Shown piece after piece: positions 53,258 through 62,792 of a stretch of DNA of 64,000 bases. Source of the stretch: Vibrio algivorus (GTDB lineage: Bacteria > Pseudomonadota > Gammaproteobacteria > Enterobacterales > Vibrionaceae). The notes under the pieces are model-generated. The model saw only the letters and a program-made list of their open reading frames with translations, searched no databases and had not been told where the DNA came from. The translations under genes were made by a program, and so were the position numbers. The stretch is from positions 1,364,001 through 1,428,000 of the forward strand of contig NZ_AP018678.1 of the NCBI RefSeq assembly GCF_002218005.2, read 5' to 3'. Positions within the stretch are counted from its first letter, which is position 1. Each line of letters opens with the position of its first letter.

Positions 53258-54163
53258 ATGTATTCAGGTGTATTTATGATTTTCCTGCCGTTGGTCGTGG
53301 GTTACTTCATCACCCTTCGCAGCGAAACTTGGCACCACCGAATCAATCAAGCCGTTTCTTATTTGATCTACGTTATCTTATTTTTTATGGGATTAAGTCT
53401 GTCGGCATTAGATAATCTCGGCAGTAATTTGCAGACTATTGCACTATTCACCTTTACCTTTTTTATCGCGATTGGTGCTTGTAACCTGGCTGCTCTACCA
53501 CTAGTTGATAAATGGATGCCTGTCGAAGCCCAGTCGAAAGCCGCCCCATTGCCGGTTTACATGATGGCATTAGAATCTGCCAAGCTCATTTTAGTCGTTG
53601 GTGCAGGCTTATTATTGGGCCTAATCCTCCCCTTCCAAATGCCGTATATTAATGAAACGAGCGAAGGTATTTTATTACTCTTACTTTTTTTTATTGGGAT
53701 TCAATTAAGAAATAGCGGCCTCACTCTTAAACAAATTATTTTAAATAAACGCGGTATGATCATCGCTTGTATTATTGTTGGAACCTCATGGATTGGTGGC
53801 ATCATTGCATCGTATATATTGGATATACCTGTGACTAACGGTTTAGCGATGGCATCAGGGTTTGGTTGGTATTCACTTGCGGGGATTTTAATGGGAGATG
53901 CTTACGGCCCCGTTTATGGTGGTGCCTCTTTTATGTTGGAGTTACTACGTGAGTTGGTTGCCTTAATTGCCATACCTATGTTTATTCGTCGCTACCCTTG
54001 CACCAGTATTGGTTATGCTGGCGCGACCGCCATGGATTTTACTTTGCCTGTCATCCAAAGTACTGGCGGTGTAAAGTGTGTCCCTATTGCCATAGTCAGC
54101 GGCTTTATTCTCAGCTTACTCGTTCCGGTACTTATGCTATTTTTCGTATCATTGGGCGCGTAA
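53258..54163 (+). CDS. lysO: Lysine exporter LysO (YbjE)
   Basis: 301 residues with about eight membrane helices, matching the LysO/DUF340 family: FLPLVVGYFITLRS at the start, FFIGIQLRNSGLTLKQIILNKRGMIIACIIVGTSWIGG, and GFGWYSLAGILMGDAYGPVYGGASFMLELLRELVALIAIPMFIRR. It exports lysine and thialysine in E. coli. The ATG at 53258 has GAGG upstream and is preferred over the GTG six bases earlier. Confidence 0.88.
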   Translation: MYSGVFMIFLPLVVGYFITLRSETWHHRINQAVSYLIYVILFFMGLSLSALDNLGSNLQTIALFTFTFFIAIGACNLAALPLVDKWMPVEAQSKAAPLPVYMMALESAKLILVVGAGLLLGLILPFQMPYINETSEGILLLLLFFIGIQLRNSGLTLKQIILNKRGMIIACIIVGTSWIGGIIASYILDIPVTNGLAMASGFGWYSLAGILMGDAYGPVYGGASFMLELLRELVALIAIPMFIRRYPCTSIGYAGATAMDFTLPVIQSTGGVKCVPIAIVSGFILSLLVPVLMLFFVSLGA

Positions 54164-54268
54164 ATTCGAAAAAACAAACAATAAAAAAGTGATATGATGC
54201 ACTGATTTAGACTGCTGCCATCATTTATAATAAATGGCTTTATTGATGCCTTACTTCAAGGAAAGAAA

Positions 54269-54790
54269 ATGAAAAAACCTGCTATCGCCCTTTTATTGTT
54301 ATCTCTCAGCAGTTCCGTGTTTGCCGCTACAGATAAAAATCCCCAATGCTTCATTGATAAATACGATGCTTATATTGATGCATCTTTGACTTGGTACCAA
54401 GACCTTGTATCGATTACCACAGAGTCGAATCCAGATTTAAAAGAGGTCGGTGATTGGTTTTTACAAGGTAGAACCCACCATTTTGAATTAAACCGTGCTG
54501 CAGTGGATTATTATCTCACCTCTGAGCCTGAAAAAATTGCTACAGATGAGCAAGTAGAATCATGGTTAAAACTTTCTCAAGCTGATGTTAAAACCTTATC
54601 ACAGCGTGATGATGAACTTGGTAAAATTGCTAAGACAACATTTGATGACCGTCAATCACCACCAAATGAAAAAAACTATGATTTACGCTCTGCTTTTGCT
54701 GACTTGTTAAGCCACCCTAGTAATATTAAACCTGCATTAGACAAATACAATCAATCTGTTGCTAAAACTAACGCGATAGAATGTAAGTAA
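54269..54790 (+). CDS. Small secreted protein of unknown function
   Basis: 173 residues with a signal peptide (KKPAIALLLLSLSSSVFA-AT). The mature protein is helical, hydrophilic and has two cysteines (Cys28-region QCFIDKYDAYID and the C-terminal IECK) that could form one disulfide. No family is recognised. It has AAGGAAAG upstream and follows lysO by 105 bases in the same direction; panP begins 122 bases later. Conserved position in vibrios is recalled but not verified. Confidence 0.6.
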   Translation: MKKPAIALLLLSLSSSVFAATDKNPQCFIDKYDAYIDASLTWYQDLVSITTESNPDLKEVGDWFLQGRTHHFELNRAAVDYYLTSEPEKIATDEQVESWLKLSQADVKTLSQRDDELGKIAKTTFDDRQSPPNEKNYDLRSAFADLLSHPSNIKPALDKYNQSVAKTNAIECK

Positions 54791-54912
54791 CTATATAATG
54801 TAGCCTCGGGCACAGCCACACACAACCTACCTACATTTGAGCGAGACTTTATGGATTTATTACGATAAATTATTTCGCTCAAATCAACGGAAACTCTAGA
54901 AGAAAACGTGTT

Positions 54913-56577
54913 ATGGGATCTAACGACAAAATTGTCGATGTCAATTTTGAGAGCTTGCTGCGCATTTTTACTGTGCCAGAGGCTCCCGATTCAACATTGG
55001 GCAACATAGAACAAAAACTTTCGCAGAATCTAAATGAATTCTTAAGAGAGCATATTGTCGCAGAAGAAAAGCCCTTAACAGAAATCGAGAAAGATTTTTC
55101 AGATGCAGCGATTCCCGAGTTTCCAACCTTTGTTTCAGAGCATACTCAACATCTTCTTGATACCCTAGTCTCCCACTCGGTGCATACTTCTGCACCAAGC
55201 TTCATTGGTCATATGACATCGGCATTGCCCTACTTTTTAATGCCGCTGTCTAAAATCATGATTGCTCTTAATCAAAACTTAGTAAAAATTGAGACATCCA
55301 AAGCCTTCACGCCTTTAGAGCGCCAAGTCCTTGGCATGTTACACCGTTTAATTTACGGACAATCCGAGAGTTTTTACCAAAAATGGATGCATAGTGCGGA
55401 ACATTCACTCGGAGCGTTTTGTTCTGGTGGTACCATTGCTAATATCACTGCATTGTGGGTTGCTCGTAACAATGCATTAAAAGCCAATGGTAATTTTCAA
55501 GGGGTAGAAAAAGAAGGTCTGTTTAATGCCATGATGCACTATGGCTATCAGGGAATGGCGGTATTAGTATCTGAACGTGGTCATTACTCTCTAAAAAAAG
55601 CTGCCGATGTACTCGGTATTGGACGATCCAATCTTGTCCCTGTTAAAGCCGATGAAAATAACCGCATCTGCCCGACAGCACTTGAAGAAACCATCAAGCA
55701 ACTCAAAGCAAAAAAAATCAAACCATTTGCGATTATTGGTGTAGCCGGTACCACTGAAACGGGAAACATTGACCCTCTAGACACCATCGCCGATATTGCA
55801 CAGCGAGAAAATTGCCACTTCCACGTCGATGCCGCTTGGGGTGGCGCGACGTTAATGTCGAATAATCATCGTTCATTATTAAAAGGCATAGAACGCGCTG
55901 ATTCAGTGACGATAGATGCCCACAAACAGCTATATATCCCAATGGGAGCTGGGATGGTGTTATTTAAAGATCCAGAGGCGATGAAAGCGGTTGAACACCA
56001 TGCTGAATACATTCTACGTAAAGGTTCAAAAGACCTTGGTTCACACACGTTGGAAGGTTCCCGTTCAGGCATGGCGATGCTCGTGTATTCCAGTATGCAT
56101 ATTATTAGCCGCCCAGGTTATGAATTATTAATTGACCAAAGTATTGATAAAGCCCGCTACTTTGCCAGCTTAATCAAACAGCAAAATGACTTCGAGTTAA
56201 TTTCTGAGCCAGAACTATGCTTGCTAACCTACCGCTATGTACCACAAGACACGCGAAAAGCCTTATTAGTCGCATCGACTGAAGAGCGTCAACAATTGCA
56301 CCTATTACTCAATGAGCTGACACAATTCGTTCAAAAGAAACAACGTGAAAATGGCCTTTCATTTGTTTCTCGGACTCGTTTAACGCCAGTGCAATGGGAT
56401 CGTATGGAAACCAGTGTATTCCGCGTAGTGCTCGCTAACCCACTCACAACTCATGACATTCTTCACTCGGTTATCGAGGAACAACGACAAATTGCTCAAA
56501 CGAGCTCATTAGTTTTACCACAAATTAACCAACTCACAGCCAAAATTTTGCAGAAGCTCGATTTGCAGAAGCCTTAA
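54913..56577 (+). CDS. panP: PLP-dependent aspartate 1-decarboxylase PanP
   Basis: 554 residues, a group II PLP decarboxylase. The PLP-binding HVDAAWGGATLMSN and the lysine segment SVTIDAHKQLYIPMGAGMVLFKD are present. It belongs to the TIGR03799 family, shown in Vibrio fischeri to make beta-alanine from aspartate, replacing PanD in coenzyme A synthesis; older annotations call it glutamate decarboxylase. It stands alone upstream of hexR. Confidence 0.9.
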   Translation: MGSNDKIVDVNFESLLRIFTVPEAPDSTLGNIEQKLSQNLNEFLREHIVAEEKPLTEIEKDFSDAAIPEFPTFVSEHTQHLLDTLVSHSVHTSAPSFIGHMTSALPYFLMPLSKIMIALNQNLVKIETSKAFTPLERQVLGMLHRLIYGQSESFYQKWMHSAEHSLGAFCSGGTIANITALWVARNNALKANGNFQGVEKEGLFNAMMHYGYQGMAVLVSERGHYSLKKAADVLGIGRSNLVPVKADENNRICPTALEETIKQLKAKKIKPFAIIGVAGTTETGNIDPLDTIADIAQRENCHFHVDAAWGGATLMSNNHRSLLKGIERADSVTIDAHKQLYIPMGAGMVLFKDPEAMKAVEHHAEYILRKGSKDLGSHTLEGSRSGMAMLVYSSMHIISRPGYELLIDQSIDKARYFASLIKQQNDFELISEPELCLLTYRYVPQDTRKALLVASTEERQQLHLLLNELTQFVQKKQRENGLSFVSRTRLTPVQWDRMETSVFRVVLANPLTTHDILHSVIEEQRQIAQTSSLVLPQINQLTAKILQKLDLQKP

Positions 56578-56680
56578 AAGAAATCTAACAAACATTCTGT
56601 AAATTTCTTTCTAAAAGCAGAAACCCAATGACCAATACCATTACTATAAAGCGAAAAGCTAGGTTTATTAGTTACAAAAC

Positions 56681-56695
56681 TGTAATTTAATTTGA
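56681..56695 (+). promoter_or_regulatory. candidate HexR operator upstream of hexR
   Basis: TGTAATTTAATTTGA matches 13 of 15 positions of the published-type HexR site TGTAATWWWATTACA. An overlapping perfect inverted repeat, TTACA-AAAC-TGTAA, spans 56672-56685. They lie about 180 bases before the hexR start, so autoregulation is possible but unproven. Confidence 0.45.
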
Positions 56696-56867
56696 AGTTT
56701 GTCATGTTATGACTATAAAAAATGCCACCAAATACATGAATATCGCTTCACCGTGGTTATACTGACAATGTACTCATGGACTGGGTATATCTGGGCAATG
56801 ACTACCCTATCTTTATATTCAAGTATTACCCAACTTGGCTTTGAGTCTCAGCATTTTCGAGAGCAAT

Positions 56868-57722
56868 ATGAATACATTAGAAAAAATTCAAAAGAACCTA
56901 GATATTTTCAGTAAATCAGAAAGAAAAGTCGCAGAAGTCATCATCGAAGCCCCACAAACCGCGATTCATTCCAGTATTGCGACCTTAGCCAAAATTGCTG
57001 ACGTGAGTGAACCAACCGTCAACCGTTTCTGCCGCCGCTTAGATACCAAAGGATTCCCAGACTTCAAGCTTCATTTAGCCCAAAGTCTGGCCAACGGTAC
57101 TCCTTATGTAAATCGCAATGTAGAAGAATCTGACGGCCCTGACGCTTATACTCATAAAATCTTTGAATCCACCATGGCTTGTTTAGATGTGGCAAAAAAT
57201 AGCCTCGACCCTTTTCAAATTAACCGTGCGGTCGATCTGCTCACTCAAGCGAAACGAATTTCATTTTTTGGTTTAGGTGCTTCTTCTGCGGTTGCAAAAG
57301 ATGCGCAAAATAAGTTCATCCGTTTTAATATTCCAATCATGAATTTTGATGATGTAGTGATGCAACGAATGAGCTGCATTAACTCGACAGAAAATGATGT
57401 TGTGGTTTTAATTTCTCATACTGGGCGAACAAAAAGCCAAGTTGAAACCGCTCAAATCGCAAGAGAGAATGGAGCAACTGTGATTGCTATTACCGCGAAA
57501 GACTCTCCTTTAGAGCAAGTGTGTGATTTGGCAATAACCCTCGACATTCCAGAAGACACGGATGTTTATATGCCAATGGCAAGCCGTGTTGTTCAAATGG
57601 TGGTGATTGATGTACTGGCGACTGGCTTTACTTTACGTCGCGGATCAGGCTTTAGAGAAAACTTAAAACGAGTAAAAGAAGTACTAAGAGATTCTCGTTA
57701 CAATAAAACAAGCCCATTTTAG
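56868..57722 (+). CDS. hexR: RpiR-family transcriptional regulator HexR
   Basis: 284 residues from ATG 56868 (GAGAG upstream; an in-frame start at 56835 is rejected). N-terminal HTH of the RpiR type (SERKVAEVIIEAPQTAIHSSIATLAKIADVSEPTVNRFCRRLDTKGFPDFKLHLAQSL) and a C-terminal SIS sugar-phosphate domain (ISFFGLGASSAVAKDAQNKFIRFNIP, VVLISHTGRTKSQVETAQIAREN). HexR senses KDPG and controls central carbon genes in gammaproteobacteria. A putative HexR-type site lies upstream. Confidence 0.93.
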   Translation: MNTLEKIQKNLDIFSKSERKVAEVIIEAPQTAIHSSIATLAKIADVSEPTVNRFCRRLDTKGFPDFKLHLAQSLANGTPYVNRNVEESDGPDAYTHKIFESTMACLDVAKNSLDPFQINRAVDLLTQAKRISFFGLGASSAVAKDAQNKFIRFNIPIMNFDDVVMQRMSCINSTENDVVVLISHTGRTKSQVETAQIARENGATVIAITAKDSPLEQVCDLAITLDIPEDTDVYMPMASRVVQMVVIDVLATGFTLRRGSGFRENLKRVKEVLRDSRYNKTSPF

Positions 57723-57836
57723 GTGAATCCAACATACTTAATTACTTTTAACTCTTAAAATAAGCCGTTCTCAACTTTAAAAATGTATGCTCTTAAGGCA
57801 TAGTGTGCCACATAACGAATTGGAAGGAGATAAACC

Positions 57837-58103
57837 ATGTTTGTAGTTATTTTTGGCCGTCCAGCTTGCCCGTTTTGTGTACGAGCAAAAGAACTAGCGG
57901 AAAAGTTAAAAGAAGAGCGTGATGACTTCAATTACCGCTATGTTGATATTCATGCAGAAGGTATCAGCAAAGCCGATTTAGAAAAAACTGTTGGTAAACC
58001 AGTTGAAACCGTTCCTCAAATTTTTGTAGACCAAGATCACGTAGGTGGATTTACAGAGTTTGAAGCTTATGCAAAAGAAAACCTAGGCTTATACAGCGAA
58101 TAA
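57837..58103 (+). CDS. grxA: Glutaredoxin 1 (GrxA)
   Basis: 88 residues. Active site CPFC in GRPACPFCVRAKELAEKL (CPYC in E. coli), TVPQIFVDQDHVGGFTEFEAYAKENL with the glutathione-binding cis-Pro loop. It reduces ribonucleotide reductase and mixed disulfides with glutathione. GGAAGGAG upstream. It is followed by a terminator and then the YbjL transporter, as in E. coli. Confidence 0.96.
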   Translation: MFVVIFGRPACPFCVRAKELAEKLKEERDDFNYRYVDIHAEGISKADLEKTVGKPVETVPQIFVDQDHVGGFTEFEAYAKENLGLYSE

Positions 58104-58126
58104 AACGTGTTCAAATCCCCCCTTTT

Positions 58127-58157
58127 AAAGCGGCTAGTATCACTGGCCGTTTTTTAA
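58127..58157 (+). terminator. intrinsic terminator after grxA
   Basis: Twelve-pair stem with two wobble pairs, AAAGCGGCTAGT / ACTGGCCGTTTT (58127-58138 with 58142-58153), three-base loop, then T residues. Confidence 0.85.
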
Positions 58158-58364
58158 CCCACCTCCAAATCACAACACATCATCAGCTAATATTTAACGG
58201 CGTAAAATTTAATCTAATATTTTTACTTTTTTTCTTATTAATTCCACATTTATCCGATACACTTCACAACTAAGCTATCCTACTCAAGCTTGCTGATTTC
58301 AATGGTAAGTTTTTAGGCCATGCTCCTACTCTTTGTTGTACTTTAATTTCACCTGAGAAATACC

Positions 58365-60047
58365 GTGAATATAGACGTTGCTGCACTCTTAAACCAAAAC
58401 CCTATACTACTGTTGTTTGTCGTATTAGCGATCGGTTTATCTATTGGTAAAATCCGTTTCGGAAACTTTCAACTTGGCAATTCCATTGGAGTGTTACTAA
58501 CCGCTCTATTCATGGGAAACCTCGGTTTTGAATTTAATGCTGAGGCACTAACGATTGGCTTTATGCTGTTTATCTACTGTGTCGGCATCGAAGCTGGTCC
58601 AAACTTTTTCGGTATCTTTTTCCGTGATGGTAAGCACTACTTCTTTTTAAGTTTGATTGTGCTGATTACTGCAACCACACTAACTTATGGCTTAGGACAT
58701 TTCTTTGGCTTAGATTTCGGATTAACCGCTGGTATCATGGCCGGTTCAATGACTGCAACTCCAATTTTGGTAGGGGCGCAAGACGCATTAAACTCCGGAT
58801 TAGGAACCATTCCCGATAGCATGCAGCTATCCACGGTTTTAGATAATTTATCGGTTGGTTATGCATTATCTTATCTGATTGGTTTAACTAGCATGATAAT
58901 GTTTGCCAAGTTATTGCCTAAACTGCAAAAAGAAAACCTCAGTGATTCAGCACAGCGTATTGCCCAAGAACGTGGTCTAGGCGGTGCAGGTCAACGTAAA
59001 GTCTATTTGCCTATTATTCGTGCTTACCGTGTTGGACAAGAGCTAATCGATTGGACGGGGGGCAAAAATCTACGTGAACTAGGTATTTACCGCCAGACTG
59101 GTTGCTACATCGAGCGTATTCGCCGTAATGGTATCCTCGCGCATCCTGATGGTGATGCGATATTACAACTTGGTGATGAAATCGCATTAGTCGGCTACCC
59201 AGATAGTCACGCTCGCCTTGATCCTAGCTTCCGTAATGGTAAAGAAGTCTTCGATCGTAACTTGCTTGACCTTCGTATTGCCGAAGAAGAAATCGTGGTA
59301 AAAAGTGACAGTATTGCGGGTAAAAAGCTTTCTGATCTTAACATTGCAGAATATGGTTGTTTCTTAAACCGTGTTGTTCGTGCACAAATTGAAATGCCAA
59401 TGGATCTTAATATCGTGCTGGCAAAAGGCGATATTTTACAAGTTAGTGGTGAAAAAAGTCGTGTACTTGGCTTAGCAGAACGAATTGGTTTCATCTCGAT
59501 CCATAGCCAAATTGCAGACTTACTGGCCTTCTGTAGCTTCTTTATTATTGGCTTATTGTTTGGCTTAATCACCATGACATTTGGTCAGGTGACTTTTGGA
59601 CTTGGTAATGCGGTAGGCTTACTTATTTCAGGCATAACCCTAGGCTATTTAAGAGCAAACCACCCCACATTCGGTTATGTACCTCAAGGTGCGCTGAATA
59701 TGGTTAAAGATCTCGGATTAATGGTCTTCATGGTGGGAATCGGCTTAAGTGCTGGTGCGAACATGCTCGAATATTTAGGCCAAATGGGCCTCAAAATTGT
59801 CGGCGTTAGCTTCCTCATTAGCGTACTTCCGGTTGTGGTCGCTTACCTATTTGGCGCTCATATACTAAAGATGAACCGTGCACTACTATTTGGTGCCATC
59901 ATCGGTGCAAGAACTTGTGCACCGGCAATGGATATTGTTAATGATTATGCTAAATCTACCATCCCAGCGCTTGGTTATGCAGGGACTTATGCCATTGCCA
60001 ATATATTAATGACGCTCGCCGGCACCTTAATCATTATATTAAGCTAA
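58365..60047 (+). CDS. YbjL-type transporter (AspT/YidE duplication family)
   Basis: 560 residues, the YbjL length. Two hydrophobic halves with the duplicated AspT fold (about 1-200 and 380-560) enclose two soluble RCK_C domains (TrkA-C), about 205-290 (GQELIDWTGGKNLRELGIYRQTGCYIERIRRNG) and 300-375 (SDSIAGKKLSDLNIAEYGCFLNRVVR). AspT relatives exchange aspartate and alanine; no substrate is known for YbjL. GTG start with TGAGAAA upstream. Located after grxA as in E. coli. Confidence 0.88.
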   Translation: MNIDVAALLNQNPILLLFVVLAIGLSIGKIRFGNFQLGNSIGVLLTALFMGNLGFEFNAEALTIGFMLFIYCVGIEAGPNFFGIFFRDGKHYFFLSLIVLITATTLTYGLGHFFGLDFGLTAGIMAGSMTATPILVGAQDALNSGLGTIPDSMQLSTVLDNLSVGYALSYLIGLTSMIMFAKLLPKLQKENLSDSAQRIAQERGLGGAGQRKVYLPIIRAYRVGQELIDWTGGKNLRELGIYRQTGCYIERIRRNGILAHPDGDAILQLGDEIALVGYPDSHARLDPSFRNGKEVFDRNLLDLRIAEEEIVVKSDSIAGKKLSDLNIAEYGCFLNRVVRAQIEMPMDLNIVLAKGDILQVSGEKSRVLGLAERIGFISIHSQIADLLAFCSFFIIGLLFGLITMTFGQVTFGLGNAVGLLISGITLGYLRANHPTFGYVPQGALNMVKDLGLMVFMVGIGLSAGANMLEYLGQMGLKIVGVSFLISVLPVVVAYLFGAHILKMNRALLFGAIIGARTCAPAMDIVNDYAKSTIPALGYAGTYAIANILMTLAGTLIIILS

Positions 60048-60066
60048 CAACAGCGTTAATCCTCAA

Positions 60067-60108
60067 ATACAAAGCCGCTATCGTTCCGTTTCGATGGCGG
60101 CTTTGTAT
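60067..60108 (+). terminator. intrinsic terminator after the YbjL gene
   Basis: Twelve-bp stem ATACAAAGCCGC / GCGGCTTTGTAT (60067-60078 with 60097-60108) with a further ATCG/CGAT pair inside, followed by TTTTTCC. It may also act in the reverse direction. Confidence 0.9.
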
Positions 60109-60157
60109 TTTTCCTTATGTGCTACACTCTACGCATATTTTTGACAGGCAGTCCTTC

Positions 60158-61390
60158 ATGACCTTTACCGAACTCAAACTCAATCCCACCCTGATCAAAG
60201 CATTACCTGATTCGGTTGTCACTCCAAGCCCAATCCAACAACAAGTGATCCCCGAAGTTTTCAACCACACCGATATACTCGCTTTTGCCCAAACTGGCAG
60301 TGGAAAAACATACGCTTTTGCTCTACCACTACTCACTATGATTGCTGCAGAAACGAAAGCAAACAATAAGATTCACGCAGTCATCATTGTGCCAACTCGT
60401 GAGCTCGCACGACAAATAAACCTCAACCTTCAACCTCTTGCTAAAAGCTTACATATCAAAATGGCAAGCCTATTTGGTGGTGTAGATCTCGAACAACAAT
60501 TACAGCAACTAGCCGAAAACCCTACATTAATTATTGCAACACCAGGCCGATTATTAGCACTTATTAAAGAAAATAAACTCGACTTATCCGTAATGCGGCA
60601 CTTGGTGCTAGATGAAGCCGATCGTTTAATTGATATGGGATTTTGGAAGGACCTTCAAAGTATCATTAGCTTTATGCCTAAGTCACGCCAAACACTATGT
60701 TTCTCTGCCACATTAGCCCATGAATTAGAACAGAAAATGCATTCGATTATGCAAAATGCTCAAAAAATTCAGTCAAATAACCAGAATAGCGTCGTCGACC
60801 ATATTGATGAAAAATTATACCTAGTGAACAAAGGTAGTAAAACCAAAGCTCTGTTGGCACTACTAAAACAACACGCGAATCAACAAGTTCTGGTTTTTAT
60901 AAGCGCTAAAGACAACGCCGATGCTTTAACTAAAAAGCTGATTAAAGCTGGAGTTAAAGCCTCCGCGTTACATGGCAATAAAGACCAATCAACACGTAAA
61001 CAAACTCTCACTTATTTTAAACACAAAAAAATCCAAGTACTAATTGCAACTGACTTACTTGCTCGTGGCATTCATATCGATGCTCTGCCAATGGTAATAA
61101 ATTATGATCTACCGGAAAGTGCACCCGTTTATATCCATCGAGTTGGTCGTACTGCCCGAGCTGGTCACACAGGGTTTGCTATATCTTTGGTGTGTCATGC
61201 TGAAATATTAGCGCTAGAAGCAATACGCAAGCTAACCAAACGTACATTACCTCTCGATAATTTGACGAATTTTCCTGTCACTGATAAACCAAGTTCTGGC
61301 GCCGCAAAACGTCCAGTTCGTGACAAACAAGCTAATCGTCGCAGTGCACAGAAACGAAGTATCAAAGAGTTCAAACCGAAATACAGATAA
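60158..61390 (+). CDS. DEAD-box RNA helicase, RhlE-like
   Basis: 410 residues from ATG 60158; an in-frame start at 60119 is less likely. Motifs in order: Q-motif (PSPIQQQVIPEV), AQTGSGKTYAFALPLL, VPTRELARQ, TPGRLLALI, LDEADRLIDMGF, CFSATLA, IATDLLARGIHIDALPMVINYDLPES, YIHRVGRTARAGHTG. A short basic tail (about 380-410; KRPVRDKQANRRSAQKRSIKEFKPKYR) may bind RNA. Close to the RhlE group of ribosome and cold-adaptation helicases, but the exact member is not resolved. Confidence 0.93.
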   Translation: MTFTELKLNPTLIKALPDSVVTPSPIQQQVIPEVFNHTDILAFAQTGSGKTYAFALPLLTMIAAETKANNKIHAVIIVPTRELARQINLNLQPLAKSLHIKMASLFGGVDLEQQLQQLAENPTLIIATPGRLLALIKENKLDLSVMRHLVLDEADRLIDMGFWKDLQSIISFMPKSRQTLCFSATLAHELEQKMHSIMQNAQKIQSNNQNSVVDHIDEKLYLVNKGSKTKALLALLKQHANQQVLVFISAKDNADALTKKLIKAGVKASALHGNKDQSTRKQTLTYFKHKKIQVLIATDLLARGIHIDALPMVINYDLPESAPVYIHRVGRTARAGHTGFAISLVCHAEILALEAIRKLTKRTLPLDNLTNFPVTDKPSSGAAKRPVRDKQANRRSAQKRSIKEFKPKYR

Positions 61391-61611
61391 ATATTATAAA
61401 TAATAAGGTTTAAAACTATAAGTCTCCTCTTTTGAACCTTATATCGATTAAATTGAAATGCATCGCAAACGCATACCTTAAGAATTCAAGTCATTGGTAA
61501 AGCCTCCATGTTCCTGTTATTTAAGTCAATGAGGCTATTCTACCTATATATTTCTAATCAAACGGTCGTCTAGTACTCAGTTCTTCCCTTCACACATTGA
61601 TTGGTAATACG

Positions 61612-62181
61612 ATGCATAAAGGACAACTAAAATCTTGGAGTGATGATAAAGGCTTTGGATTTATCAGATCACAAACACTCTCACAAGATACTTTCATCCA
61701 TATTTCAACATTAAAATCAATGAGCCGAAAGCCTGTGATTGGCGATTGGATTTACTTTGAAATTGAAGAACAATTAAACGGGAAAACTCGTGCGGTCAAT
61801 TGTAGTATTGAAGGTGTCGCCGTTTTAACTAACTCTAAACGGTCAGGTTCTAACAGAAGTTATCGCAGCAGACCAAGCCTACTAAAGCGGTTAGCACCTG
61901 TTTTAGTGATAACCTCAGGAGTTTGGGTTTGGAATCAATTTGCCACGTCAAGTACATCGTCTAACAACAATGAAGTGAATGCAGATTATGAATATTCACC
62001 ACCAAATATTTCGATTCCAAGCTTTTCAGCATCAGAGGAAAACTTTACCTGTGATGGGCGTCAATACTGCAGTGAAATGACCTCACGAGCAGAAGCTAAG
62101 TTCTTTATACAAAACTGCCCCAATACCAAGATGGATGGTGACGATGATGGAGAACCTTGCGAAAATGATACAAGGTTTTAA
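61612..62181 (+). CDS. Cold-shock domain / membrane helix / Excalibur domain protein
   Basis: 189 residues. Residues 1-68 form a cold-shock domain with both RNA-binding motifs (KGFGFI and DTFIHI). A basic linker (KRSGSNRSYRSRP) and a hydrophobic helix (LAPVLVITSGVWVWNQFA, about 100-118) follow, then a low-complexity stretch and a C-terminal Excalibur-type domain with paired Cys and a calcium-like loop (FTCDGRQYCSEMTSRAEAKFFIQNC ... DGDDDGEPC). The N-terminal domain should lie in the cytoplasm and the Excalibur domain outside. ATG 61612 is preferred over a TTG at 61597. Function not known. Confidence 0.75.
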   Translation: MHKGQLKSWSDDKGFGFIRSQTLSQDTFIHISTLKSMSRKPVIGDWIYFEIEEQLNGKTRAVNCSIEGVAVLTNSKRSGSNRSYRSRPSLLKRLAPVLVITSGVWVWNQFATSSTSSNNNEVNADYEYSPPNISIPSFSASEENFTCDGRQYCSEMTSRAEAKFFIQNCPNTKMDGDDDGEPCENDTRF

Positions 62182-62231
62182 TCTGTGGTATTTGTTATCA
62201 CCCTATTTTAATTAAAGAGTAATGCTAAACT

Positions 62232-62696
62232 TTATAACCAGCGACGTACTTTTTTGCAATAATCTGTATATTGTTTACCAAACCTTTGTTGTAGGAAACG
62301 TTCTTCAGGTTTAATTTGAAATTGAGAGATATAGCAAACAAAACCAATACATACCCCGATCGTTAGCCAGTTATTAAGCCACACTGAAATCGCCAATAAA
62401 TTAAGTAGCATCCCTAAGTACATTGGGTTTCGTGAAAGTCGATAAATACCATTAGTAACAAGTTTGTTGGTGGCATGCTTTAAATCGGGATGAATAGTTG
62501 TTTCTGCTTGAATGAACGTCTTTACACCAATAACCGCAAGCATAAAACCAATAAGCACTAAGCCCAGTACAATCCCTAATCGATATTGCCCTACACCTAG
62601 TCTGTCACTGGGTAGCCAGTAGTCGAGCCCAAACATTATCATTACAGCAATCACAGAAACAATCGGTGGCTTTATTTTTAACTCTAATAACTGCAT
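62232..62696 (-). CDS. Isoprenylcysteine carboxyl methyltransferase (ICMT)-like membrane protein
   Basis: 154 residues with four or five membrane helices. GIYRLSRNPMYLGMLLNLLAISVWLNNW and the C-terminal KPEERFLQQRFGKQYTDYCKKVRRWL form the conserved PEMT/ICMT SAM-binding pattern (NPxY and EExxL). Bacterial members have unknown substrates, possibly lipids or small hydrophobic molecules. It converges on the cold-shock/Excalibur gene and is preceded by the fabV terminator. Confidence 0.8.
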   Translation of the reverse strand: MQLLELKIKPPIVSVIAVMIMFGLDYWLPSDRLGVGQYRLGIVLGLVLIGFMLAVIGVKTFIQAETTIHPDLKHATNKLVTNGIYRLSRNPMYLGMLLNLLAISVWLNNWLTIGVCIGFVCYISQFQIKPEERFLQQRFGKQYTDYCKKVRRWL

Positions 62697-62738
62697 ATTG
62701 ACCTTATTGGTGTCCTTTACGAAACTGTTTCGAAAAAA

Positions 62739-62763
62739 TAAAAAAGACGCCCCAAGGAGCGCC
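62739..62763 (-). terminator. intrinsic terminator after fabV
   Basis: On the leftward strand, GGCGCTCC / GGGGCGTC (62756-62763 with 62746-62753; two G-T wobble pairs, two-base loop), then TTTTTTATT. It isolates fabV from the downstream gene. Confidence 0.75.
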
Positions 62764-62792
62764 TTACATTTTATTCATTCTTACGTGTAAGA

